A stretch of DNA of 64,000 nucleotides, from assembly GCA_007644065.1 (NCBI GenBank), contig VJWN01000003.1, forward strand, positions 124,001 to 188,000. Reading direction: 5' to 3'. This document shows, piece after piece, positions 24,752 to 35,326 of this stretch. The notes beneath the pieces were generated by a model. That model was not told the origin of the DNA. It did not search any database and worked only from the letters and a program-made list of their open reading frames with translations. Both the position numbers and the translations under genes were made by a program. Numbering within the stretch: position 1 is the first letter of the stretch; each line of letters begins with the position of its first letter. Source of the DNA: Margaritispora aquatica (taxonomy: Eukaryota > Ascomycota > Leotiomycetes > Helotiales > Discinellaceae).

Positions 24752-25632
24752 ATGGCTTCCAAAGTAAGCACTACCTCCCGAGCTACTCAGCTATGCAAAT
24801 CCAATCGCCACCATGGCTTTTGCGCTGCACCTCCCTTGCCATTGCACTGCTAATCATCCGATCGTCTTGATAGTTTTTAAGAGAGTATAAGCTGGTGGTA
24901 GTGGGAGGCGGAGGAGTTGGAAAGTCGTGTTTGACAATCCAGTTGATACAGAGCCACTTCGTTGATGAATATGATCCTACGATTGAAGGTATTTTGACCT
25001 TCGCAGCTCTGCTGCTGTTCAATTGCGCAGCTGCTAATGTCTGATAGATTCATACCGCAAGCAATGCGTGATCGACGATGAAGTTGCGCTCTTGGATGTG
25101 CTCGATACTGCTGGACAAGAGGAATACTCGGCCATGAGAGAACAATACATGCGAACAGGTGAAGGATTCTTGTTGGTATACAGCATCACAAGCAGGCAAA
25201 GCTTCGATGAGATCTTGGTTTTCCAGCAGCAGATCTTGAGAGTGAAGGATAAGGACTACTTCCCAATCATTGTAGTCGGCAACAAGTGCGATTTGGAAGG
25301 CGAGAGACAGGTATCAAAGCAAGGTATGTTGGCCATGACCAAGTGTAAATGAATAGATGAGGTGCTAACCGCGCTGGCTGCGAATAGAGGGTGAATCATT
25401 AGCAAGATCCTTCGGCTGCAAATTCATCGAGACATCAGCGAAATCTCGAATCAATGTCGATTCCGCTTTCTTCGATATCGTTCGCGAAATCAGACGATAT
25501 AACAAGGAGATGGCAGGGTACACAGCAGGAGGTGGAAGCGGATCAGGAAGCGGGGGTCCTACGGGCAAGATGGAAGTGGGCGACAGTGAGAAGCGGGGAG
25601 GAGGCTGCTGCGGCGGCTGCATAATCATGTAA
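24752..25632 (+). CDS. ras1: Ras small GTPase
   Basis: Exons 24752-24763, 24874-24988, 25048-25323 and 25388-25632 give 215 residues. The 12-nt first coding exon gives MASK, and the second continues [18 protein letters not shown] with the P-loop. The other G motifs are complete: effector YDPTIEDSY, switch [19 protein letters not shown] and ETSAK. The tail is Gly/Ser-rich and ends in CCGGCIIM, a CaaX box (CIIM) for farnesylation preceded by palmitoylation cysteines. It should act at the plasma membrane upstream of adenylate cyclase or MAP kinase signalling, by family knowledge. Fungal Ras genes have short first exons like this. The gene name follows the RAS1 type of filamentous fungi and is an inference from sequence only. 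Confidence 0.95.
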
Positions 25633-26760
25633 TAGGCGAACGAGGTCGAGATCTATTGTGCGTACAAGATGACGGGATTTCGAAGTCTGCTTACGAAGGC
25701 TTGGAAGATCGTTAGGGTACGAAGTGGTTGGAGCAAAAAGGAAGACATAGGAAGCATGGAGCGAACTGGACTGGACACGAATAATTGCTTTATACCTCTC
25801 ATCCTCTCGGCACACATAGGAAGTGGAGACAGGGAGGAACCCAATGTCTTCTTGCATAGACTCTGCAGGAGTTGATCTGCTCTGAGCAAAAGCCAGGAGG
25901 CCCGCATCAAAAACGATATACACCACCTTTTTCTCGCTTTCATTGTCCGTTCTTTGATTTGTCAACTGGGGGCGAAATTGGATCTGGGTTCATGCCTTGC
26001 CAGAACGGCTCCTGTTTGTTGCGAAACAAGATGTTATGGAGATATGCTCAAGCTACATGGTTTCTTTGCGGATATTGATTTTTATTGTAATGGACCACAG
26101 ATACCATTCTTGGTCTTGGTTGAAATTAGCGCGAAAAGGACTGGGAGGAGGTTCCCCGTCTGTTTTCTTGTGTTTTCTTGTTCTGGGGGAACTGTGTTTT
26201 TTGAGAGGAGTGCAGAGAATTAGAAATCTGTGTGGATGAAGCATAACAATCTGCGATTTCATGTGTAGGTCAAAATCGGAGCTGCCCCTGTCTGTTTGCA
26301 GCTTATAAGCTTGCTATGTTGCATTGTCAAGTGGGTTTTCTTAGGTCGCTACAGTATTAGATTTGGAATGGAGTCTGCACTTTTGTTGTTGATGAGATGC
26401 TTGAGATTTGGGCCATGCAGTCCACGTTCGACAAACTACATTGTTTCCAGACATGTGCAAAACTGAAAGGTATTCAAAGGGAGATTCACTTCGTCTTTTT
26501 AACCATCTATTTTCTTGCATTTACTTGCCGAGTGGCCTCCTTTAGATTTCACGCTTCTTGCGTTGTTGATGCTCATAAATCATGATTAAACTGCTGTGTC
26601 GCCTACTCTTTGGTTGACTCAAAAGTTTTATCGGGCGGATCTTCTCTCAGTATTTATTTACTTGAGCTACTTATGTTATTCACTCATTCATCTTGCATCT
26701 GTACCTAATTACTTTTTCTTTCAAAATGATTTGATGACGAGAATTGTTGGCCCATCATCC
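25633..26760. other. intergenic region, Ras 3' side
   Basis: About 1.1 kb between the Ras stop and the stop of the convergent zinc-cluster gene. T-rich stretches fit 3' UTRs. Several 60-90 codon open frames on both strands show no similarity. No RNA gene was seen. Confidence 0.5.
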
Positions 26761-29700
26761 CTAATAGTTGTCGGCTACAACCCAGTCTCTACAGTTAACG
26801 CAACCCCAAGTCCGAGAGTTAGGATTTTCATCGTTCTTATAACATCCTATGCAGAAATTGCGGCCTTGGGCAATTCTGAGAACAAACTCCCGGGCCGTGG
26901 TACTGCTGGCCTCAAGCAGGGCTAATCCACTTGCGCGGTGTTGATGGCACACCCAAGATTTTCTAATTTGTCCTTCACACAAACAATTTCCTCTATGGAA
27001 TTGGTATTCGCTACGAATGGTTCTTGCACATGGCATGCAAACATAGCCCTTGTTTCCTTCAACGATTTGAGTTTGGCGATCTCTGTGGTGCTCATTTTGT
27101 TTTCGGTGGCAATTAACGCCTGTTTATCAAAGGCTCAAGTCAGTTTCTTGTTCCATCTGCTTCCACAATGCGAACTAAAAGATTGCTTACAAGTGCGTGC
27201 TCTATCATACTGGTGGCCCGAGACTACGTCGCATGGAGCAGCGTAGTACGTCTGACATTGTGGTGGCTGCTGATAGTTGGGCTGAGAGGGGAAGAAATGA
27301 TTGCGCCTGGAGATGGCTTAGCATAACCTGCACGTTATATCTTTACAAAGTACTTACCACTCATTACACCCATCCGCGATACCGAACTTGTTAGATGGAT
27401 CTTCTCCGAGTTTGTAAAATGTGCGCTCTTCTTTGAACCCTGGGATTAATGCACGTTCTGGAATTTGGCCAACCTGGTTGTTACCGTTGTTGTCAAGGTA
27501 GGCAAAAGTAACAGCGGTTCCCAATGTTTGTGGTGTCACGAGCGTCTGTTGATATACGGTATTGGGAAGTTGACTTTCTTGACGGAATGGAAGGATGTCT
27601 AAGCCTTGCGATGGTGCATCCCGAAAATTAAAAGGTTGTGTCTCACGGCCGCCTGACTGATCGAGCATAGGCACGTCAGAATCCGGTGGATTACGATCAG
27701 GTTGCTGCTGGAGTTGTAGACCCAACATTGTATTAGTCAATCTTTGTCCAAGAGAAGCATACTGTGTGTTTGCCAGTGCTGGATCAATCGCACCATTCCA
27801 TCTTCCGGTGTTCCAGCTCGGCTGGGCATTTTGCATTTCTTGCTGAGCACGGTATGCTGGCCCTTCTGGCGCACCACCAAATGTAGTCGTGGCACTTGTT
27901 CCTGCATGGATTGGATGTTGGATCTCAAGTCTTGACTCCAAACCTGTGCCAATTTGTGTCGGCGGAGAATAGTGAAATCCACGGGCCATGATCTCCCGGT
28001 AGGTTATACCGCCCTGTATAGGTGGGTTATGATGACCCATGTGCTCGTGAGGTTCATGTCCTTGTGGGATAGGTGCGTGAGGCAGAAGACCCGTATGCGA
28101 CTCGGCTCTTCCACCGGCTGTTATTGACGATTGCCCTATGTTTCTATATATCAGTTAGTTTTCCGAAGCGAGTCTCGGGTATGTTTTCAGCAGCGTGGAC
28201 TTACCGACTCATTCTTTCCCTCTCTTGTGCGTCTGCTCTGGATTCCTCTATTGCGGCATCAAGATCATTGTCTCGCTCTCTATGACCCCCTTCACCATGG
28301 TCATCATCTCGGACTCTGTGGTTGCTGCAGGTACTTCGTCGGTTGGATAGAATACAATGCATACATGGGATCCCGCCATCACATTGTACCCTATCACTTT
28401 GACAAGTAGTACAGGCGTTTTGGTTTTCTTCCTGAGGACTGACCGATCTTCTTCTACCCTTACCTTTCGCCTGCTTCTTCTGAGCAGGATTCTTTCCGCC
28501 TGTTCCGGGGCCGTCGGAGCTAGTCTCATCATCTTGTTGTCGTTTTGCTGGGTTTTTTGGTGCTCGTCGTTGTCCTCTGTAAGTACCAGTACCATCAACA
28601 CATACTTTATTATCACTTTGACAATTGACGCACGGGAATCCCGTGGTTTGTAGCCCGCAAGCCTTGACTTTACGGTGTTAGTAAGATGTTCTGACCAGGA
28701 AACTGGATATCATAAATCTTAAGAAGTCTATTGAGCCATATATCGATAGACTCATACATGTATATTTCCTCGATATCTTGCACTCGAAACAAAAAGGAAA
28801 CTTGCACTACGGGGGTGAAGAGAATAAACAGAATTCTTACGATTTTCTTGCTGGCAACGTTGACAACGCGTAGTATTTGGCTGAAATTGATAGTGTGGTG
28901 GGTCCGAAGGGAGGCCAACTCTTGGTGTCGTTCTCAAGGCTCGAGGCTGCGGAGTTGTCAAGGTTGGGTCGACGCCACTCCTCGGGATTTGCGGATTATG
29001 CGGTGGTAGATCGATAGGATCGCCATCGTTCTCATCCTCATCCTCGGTAGCGTCTGGATCGTTGCCCGTCGATTGTTGACTCATCACAGTCTTTTGTGCG
29101 AGAAGCTCGCCTGTTCTTACAGGCCCCACAGATGCTGAGTTTCCTGGCGTTGAACTTGGACCTGATGGCACAGCAAACGTGCCCATACGAGGAGCAGGCC
29201 GGGGCACATCGTTCAAATAGGTCAGACCAGGAGTAGGACCTTCTAGAGCACATGTTGCCATGCGTTCAGGGCCCAAGTCACGGCATCTCTTACACTGTTA
29301 CATGTCAGCATGAATTCTCGTTGAGATGATGGAAATGGGGAATCACTGGAAATATGTTGTCATCGGTTGCACTGCACTTCTTTCGTACTCTACCACAATT
29401 TCCACAGCGACTTTTTCCACGACCAATTCCGGCTGCAGTCGGAGGTCTTCCTGGACGTTTTCCTGGAGGACCCCCAGACCCTCCTGGATCCTTCCCAGGC
29501 TGCCCTGAACCACTCCCTGACTGTCCTTGAGTATTTTTCAATTGGATTAGATTACTCCCAGGTTGTCCTGAATTACTACTAAACTGCCCTGATTTACTCC
29601 TAGGCTGTTCTTGGGAATTCCCAGACCGAGTGCGAGTGTTTGCATTCTTATCTATCGCTGCCAATGCATCGTAGCGCCCTTGTTCCTTTGACTTCAACAA

Positions 29701-30276
29701 CTGACGTTGCCATGATGATTGAGGCTCAATTGTAGCCAAGTCTTCGTGGTCATACTATCATCATGGTTAGTAAAGCTGTAAGGAGTGCAAGCTGAGCTGA
29801 CAATCAAGACATACTAGTTCATCACCACTATTATAATCATCGGCAACCGGTAATGGCCTATGCCCACGCGTGTTGTGTGTATGATCATGCTGCCTCGCCC
29901 GCTCCAAAGCCCTATTGCGGTTGGTTCTATTCTTCTCGCGCCGCTTGTCCCTGGCTTTTTGCCATGCCAAGGTGTATTCCGGGTCAAATTCATCACATTC
30001 GGGATCTATTTTGAGCTTGTGATCCAATTCGTCGTTTTGAATAAGCTCTTCACGATTTCGCTCCCGCTGGCGGAAGGCGTTCTCGGGCTCTCCCCGCACA
30101 CGTGTTATCACAGGATATGGAATAGGCGTTTTACGCTCTATTCCCATCCAGTCTCTAGCATGCGTGACCCTCGCCATGAAATCTACCCGGGTTTCGCCCG
30201 GCTTCTGGTCGCCGTCATCGTACCAATCCGGGAAGGAGTCAGCAGCGCTCGTCTTGGACCTCGTTCCTTTGTACAT
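26761..30276 (-). CDS. large multi-zinc-cluster protein A (three Zn2Cys6-like clusters, AT-hook-like motif)
   Basis: Exons in gene order are 30276-29815, 29754-29347, 29294-28841, 28667-28205, 28143-27358, 27306-27191 and 27119-26761. All are in frame, giving 1015 residues. Residues 1-154 are charged (DSFPDWYDDGDQ; FDPEYTLAWQKARDKRREK). A Ser/Gly/Gln repeat region and GKRPGRPP, an AT-hook-like core, come next. Cluster 1 (about 272-305) is CGNCGRVRKKC...CKRC...C. Cluster 2 (about 433-463) is CQRC...ACGL...PCVNC...C. Cluster 3 (about 526-554) is CTTCQSDRVQC...PCMHC...C. Each cluster but the third is split by an intron. The C-terminal domain (about 880-1015) has paired Cys: RTCVNC, YVCMPC, NCLC, FCIGCYKNDE, WGCVNC. 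It is paralogous to the next gene. It is probably nuclear and DNA-binding, an inference. I know no named family. Confidence 0.72.
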
Positions 30277-30737
30277 TTGATTTGGTTATCCTGTATTAGG
30301 CGGTGGCTTTTTGTGTTGAACTTGTTTTGGTCGCGATATCTCAAGGACTTCGTAAGACGAGGTCTACTAAGCAAGTCGCAAGTCGCAGGTTGCGAAAATG
30401 TATGAGCCAGTCAAGTGGTAGTTATGTGTTTGTTGATTCCATTCAGCATCCTCGCTACGCCTGAGAACCTTTGTACATGACTTTGAGCTACTCGAAATCT
30501 CACCAAAGAGTTTGACTGTTTGCGGTCTCGCTTTAAACAAAGCGACAAAGGGGCTTAAGCGAGAATTTTACGTTCAATGTCTATTGCGATATCTCCCTTA
30601 TCATTCTCACAATCTACGTATCTCAGATTGGAAAACATACACTGGCCAATCATGTTTGAATCTATTCTTTATATGATTGACACTATGCCAGAAGTATACA
30701 GCAGCCACTTCTCCTAAATTACACCATCTCATACCAA
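30277..30737. other. spacer between the tandem zinc-cluster genes
   Basis: 460 bp, the promoter of gene A and the 3' end of gene B. No motif recognised. Confidence 0.45.
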
Positions 30738-33700
30738 TCAGAAAGTCATGAAAGGATAACCGTGGGTATCCGGATCTGTAGAAATATACTGATTCCCCTG
30801 GCGAACGCCATATTTTGTCTTAGTTCTGAATAATCCTCCTGTCATATCTTGATGTACCCATTCTCGGCAAGCCAAACAAGCCCATGCGTTAGTGCTCCTA
30901 TCCTCATCATTGGAGAAGCAGCCGGGACAAAATGCACGGCCATTACCTAGTCTCTTTACATAGTCAAATATGACGAAAAGATGGTTATTGAGCGTCTCTA
31001 TTGCAGCTGTTCTATCAGCATGGCAAAGCCATGATGTCTTCAACTGATCGTGGCACAGGCACCACCCTAACACAGCAACGTCCATGTTTGATGCCTTTGC
31101 CGCACATGGCTTACAGAGATGAACTTTTGTTTTATCAAGAAGAATCGTCTCATAGTCACTCACGTAATTGTTTTGATGGGTGTGGCAGTCCGAGCATGTA
31201 CACCAACGGGGATCATGGCCCAACTTGTCGCATGGCTTTGCTGGCCCGATCGAGCAACTGTTGAGAGATGGTGGGTCTTGAAATGGTCGAGTAACCTCGT
31301 GACATTGGCCGGCTACGTCTTCTTCAAATCCTTCGGCTTGACCGCTGGTTGAATCAATATTGTAGAATCGAATTTTGGAGATCAGCGGGAAGATGCCATC
31401 GGGATTGGGCCCTAGAGCTGTAACACCATCTCCTTGTCCATCCCAGCGAAGCGTCACCCTGCGAGTGAGTGGTTGATTGCCAGGAGCAACGAAACTAGGA
31501 TAGGGGTAAAAGCTCGCCGCAGCCTGATTTGAGACAGCATTTTTGGTTTGGGGTGCCTGCTCGCTCAACCCTTGTATTGCGTCCATACCTGTGGGAGGCG
31601 AGCGACGAGGTCTCCCTCGCACTCTCTTCTTTGGGGCCGGTGCTTCCTCGCCATACTCTTGTGTTACGTCCATACCTGTAGGAGACGAACGACGAGATCT
31701 CCCCCGACCCCTCTTCTTTGGGGTTGGTTTTGGCGGCGGCGGCATACTACTATTCCAGGAACTGAGAGCGTTCATCATCTCTTGGTTGGCACGGTTCGGC
31801 TCAGGCTGTCCTCCAAACCCGGTGTAAGAAGTGGTGCTCGCCCCGATCTGTGTCAACCCGCCGGGACCCATACCTCCATTCATGGATTGCTCGCCAGTTC
31901 TTGGATGGGAAAGCATCGCTAATCCTGAGACTTCTTGTGTCGAAGCAGCTCTGAATGCACTTGTCACCCTGCTTGTAATGCTAGCGGCAAATGCTTCATC
32001 TCGAAAAGTTGCTTCAGTGCACGCCACCGACGCCGTCGATACTCGCGGGGGACTTGCACCATCCAAATCAACGTTGCTCAAGTCATCAGTCTGTTGTGTG
32101 GTTGTAAGGTAGGATTCGTGATCTTGGCAAGTCACAGTTCTATTCATTCGTATACACGGCCCACACGGCCTGTTTCCATCTTCGGAACACTTGCTTTTTA
32201 GCTGACCTTTCCAGCAGTTGCCGCATACCTTATGGAGTCCTGTTGGCCTGTCGCTGTTTGGACTATTGCTGGTCGAGCCGACCGACTCAAGCCCCATGGT
32301 TGCATCTTGACCTTGGGAATTCAGGCTCATGCCTCGACCACTTGGCAGAGGTTGTCGTCCTCGTTGCCGTGCTAGTGCTTCTCTTTGTATACGATTCATT
32401 ACTCCTCCGGCGGGTATCCATTGTCGCTGTGCTGGATCATCGCTTTGAGCGGAGTGGCAGTACTTTGTCCGACGTTCGCACGCTGTACAAGGATAACGAC
32501 GTTGACGTTTTAAGTCACAGCGGGCCCGGCTTCCTCTGAGATCTTTGCAAGGCCCACAGATATTGGGAACCGGGAACGTGCGAGGATAGTTGCGTTCTGC
32601 TTCGCGTTGTGCTATCAACTTGGCTTCATGTCGTTTCTCTTCTTCTACTGCTACGAAGTGTAATACTCCGTCGAAATACTTACGGTAACTGGAGGAGAGA
32701 TCTAGGATTAGCTTCCGTTGCTTTGTCTGATCTATGAAGCCTTGGCCTTTGCAGCTGAGGGAGCAGTGAGGTTTCGCTCGAATTGTGCAAATTAGAGATT
32801 GAAATTGAAATTGAAAATTATTTGATATAGATCACTTACCGTTCACAGTATAGGTCATCGACTGGTGAGTAATCGTTGTCATTGACAATCCGCGGCGAAG
32901 GCACTGGCGGCAGTCTCCCAATATATGTATCATATGCTCGTCTAAACTCTAGAGCTTCACGGCGTCTTTCGGCATTACGGGCTTTTCGTGCTTTTTCTGT
33001 TGCCCGCCATTCTTCAGTGTACTCTGGATCATATTTGGCGGACTTTTCATCAATTTTCCTCAAGTGAATTAAACGATTGCGATGTCTATCATCTGTCCTT
33101 AATTTCTTTCTCCTTCTGAAATCCTCCTTCCCTTCCTCGTCGAGTTGATTAGGGAGGGGATCAATATCGGGCTTCAATTCAATACCCATGGCCACCTGAG
33201 CTCGGTAAATCCGCTGCCTAGCTGTTCGAGGATTTTCGAGAGGTTCTGAAGGTCCATCATCATACCATGGAAAGTTGTCGGTTGGTGATGGAGCGAGGTA
33301 GAGACCCCAGTAAACGGTTCCGATATTTGCATCGTCAATCTCTGTATTGTAATCTTTCTGACTTGCATTAGCACATACCTTTACAGTCCTAGAAAAGCTA
33401 CATGTCATCATGTTGTACTGAATTTATAGAACAATAATACGCAGAGCAATTCTTACAAATGCTTATTTCCCAAATAGATTCTAAAAAGAGTGCGAGGAAG
33501 GTACCTACAGGAGGTCTTGGTAACGGAGGCGCACCTGGATCTGCTGTATTCTGGGCTAAGTCCGGGTATACCATCTGTGTTACTGGCTCACTGGGGAATT
33601 CTCCAGGTGGACCTTGCTGTGCATTGAGACTGACAGGCTGCGTAAACTCTATTGGTTGGTCTTGAGAAGTGTTGGTGTTCCCTTCGAAGACATCCACAAA

Positions 33701-33784
33701 TCCGTCGATGGTTTCGTAGTCATCATTAGGACCCAGTTGAAGCGTCCCGATAGCTCTCCAATGCAGACTATAAAGGGTCAGCAT
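30738..33784 (-). CDS. large multi-zinc-cluster protein B, tandem paralogue of A
   Basis: The last exon (32754-30738, 672 codons) and the one before it (ending at 32840, donor GTAAGT) join to give DLYCERCKGQGFIDQ. Upstream, 33330-32840 encodes NFPWYDDG...YDPEYTEEWRATEKARKARN, paralogous to the A N-terminus. The 5' part is unresolved. An open frame from the ATG at 33784 (disordered, Pro-rich, to about 33500) probably belongs, but no clean GT-AG join was found. Cys clusters are CGPCKDLRGSRARC...YPCTACERRTKYC (32562-32455) and CGNCWKGQLKSKC...PCGPC...C (32232-32130). Two tandem copies of KKRxRGRxRRSxPTGMD, AT-hook-like, lie at 31745-31575. The C-terminal domain (31250-30860) has CTCSDC, HLCKPC, WCLC, FCPGCFSNDE and WACLACREWV. 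The function is unknown. A nuclear DNA-binding role is inferred. Confidence 0.65.
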
Positions 33785-33811
33785 ATATATATATATATAT
33801 ATATATATATT
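33784..33811. repeat. (AT)n microsatellite
   Basis: About 13 AT units directly before the putative ATG of gene B (minus strand). Length changes here could alter the leader or start context of gene B. Confidence 0.9.
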
Positions 33812-33945
33812 GATGTTTAGTTGTTGTAAGGTTTATATGTTAGTAAGCTGTACTGTCAAACGAGTTCGTACTTCTACTTTGTGCGTTATTTCCACAAAAA
33901 TATTAAATACCCGAGCTCGTAATAGGATAAGGACAGTGAAGAAAA

Positions 33946-34479
33946 TTATTCATCATACTCGCCCCCTTCCTCCCTATATATCCTGACATGCTCATTCATA
34001 ATAAGAGCTCTCTGAGCACGGGCATCTGAATGGAGAAAAACTCAAGTCAGCTTCTAGGCTTGGCGTTGAATCTAGTCCCAAACTGCCCAGGACATTGACA
34101 CAGGCGACGAGATTCTCCCCAGATAAAGAAGGATAAACACGCACAAGGCTCTTCATAGCTCATGGGAGTAAGGCAATGATGAAATGTCAGGTTGTGACGT
34201 ACCTAGGGTATAAAATGTAACTGGATCTACTGTGATAATATTATTGATAGCCATCAAGTCTGGCATATCAAATCCAAAAGTCAAATCTGTAAATTCTGCA
34301 TCCTGACCATCGAGTTCCTCAGCAGCCTCATCCAATTGGGCTTTTGAGGTAACTTGTTTGTTTTCTATCAACAGATCAGCAGACTGTTGCGCGTCACAAA
34401 CTCCACAGGAGCTGATGTGCCCATAAAACTCACCCCGAGCCTCAATTGTTGCGGCAAACCAGTCAGGATCGAAATCCAT
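33946..34479 (-). CDS. small orphan protein, 118 aa
   Basis: Two exons, 34479-34203 and 34025-33946. The intron has donor GTACGT and acceptor TTCAG after a pyrimidine-rich run. The protein starts MDFDPDWFAATIEARGEFYG, carries a single CGVC pair near residue 25, is acidic in the middle and ends ARAQRALIMNEHVRIYREE followed by an acidic tail. No family is recognised. The in-frame join and codon quality support a real gene. It lies 162 bp upstream of the putative ATG of zinc-cluster gene B on the same strand, so it could be a lost 5' part of that locus or a separate short gene. Confidence 0.55.
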
Positions 34480-35326
34480 ATTGGCTCACTTCGAACAGAA
34501 TCAAAGGAAAAAATATCCTCGACCCCCAAATGGATTTCGATAGTAGCAGAAGCAGTAGTATGTTCTCGCAAGTCTCATGGCTGCAATCGCGTAGATACAA
34601 GGTAGATTACGCTTTGTTCCGACAAATGATTGTTTGCATGTTCAATAGATTACACAAGGGTGAATCTCGATGCCTTTCACAAAAGCTTTCTGAATCCGGT
34701 AGCGTGCAAGCTCTTTGCCAAATATATAGCTCTTCCATCGGGTTTGTGAAAATTACCAACAATCGTGATCTGATCGAGCTGACTTCTTTCAGCCATCTTG
34801 AAACTAAATATGCTGTATGGATTGCCTACAATGACTTATAGTTATCAAATATTCTTGCTGCTCGAAATTAAAGTACACAATTGTGATGTGCAATTCTTGA
34901 CACCTTTCGAGGGATGCGGTGGGAGGTTAAAGGCAGGGTTGAGCTAAGCGAGGAAACCGAATGCAAACGTTACAGACAAAGCTACCAGGAATTCAACAAC
35001 GCAATTAAGATTCCTTGATCTTATAAACCGAGAACAGTGACAGGCGCCAAGTAAGGAACAGAGGACAACGGAAAAGTTGGTTAGTGAAGTGGTTTCACTG
35101 AAATAGAAGTGTTGCATGAATGTAGTTTATTTTGGACTGTGGTGAAACTCATCTTTCATATCACGCGTCTCTCCTTCTCATCATCTTTCTGTGATGTTTA
35201 CTGGCCTCCTATTCAATGTTTATAAACGAGGCCGTCTGCCCGGCATCCAGCCTAGTCTGGTATGCCTTTATCGTCTATAAGATCTTGTGATTACAACAGC
35301 ACGAGTCCGTGAGAACTCAATGTGCG
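34480..35326. other. intergenic region
   Basis: Between the small orphan gene and the end of the PL26 gene. A plus-strand open frame (34446-34841) overlaps the orphan gene start and has no similarity. No repeats or RNA genes seen. Confidence 0.45.
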
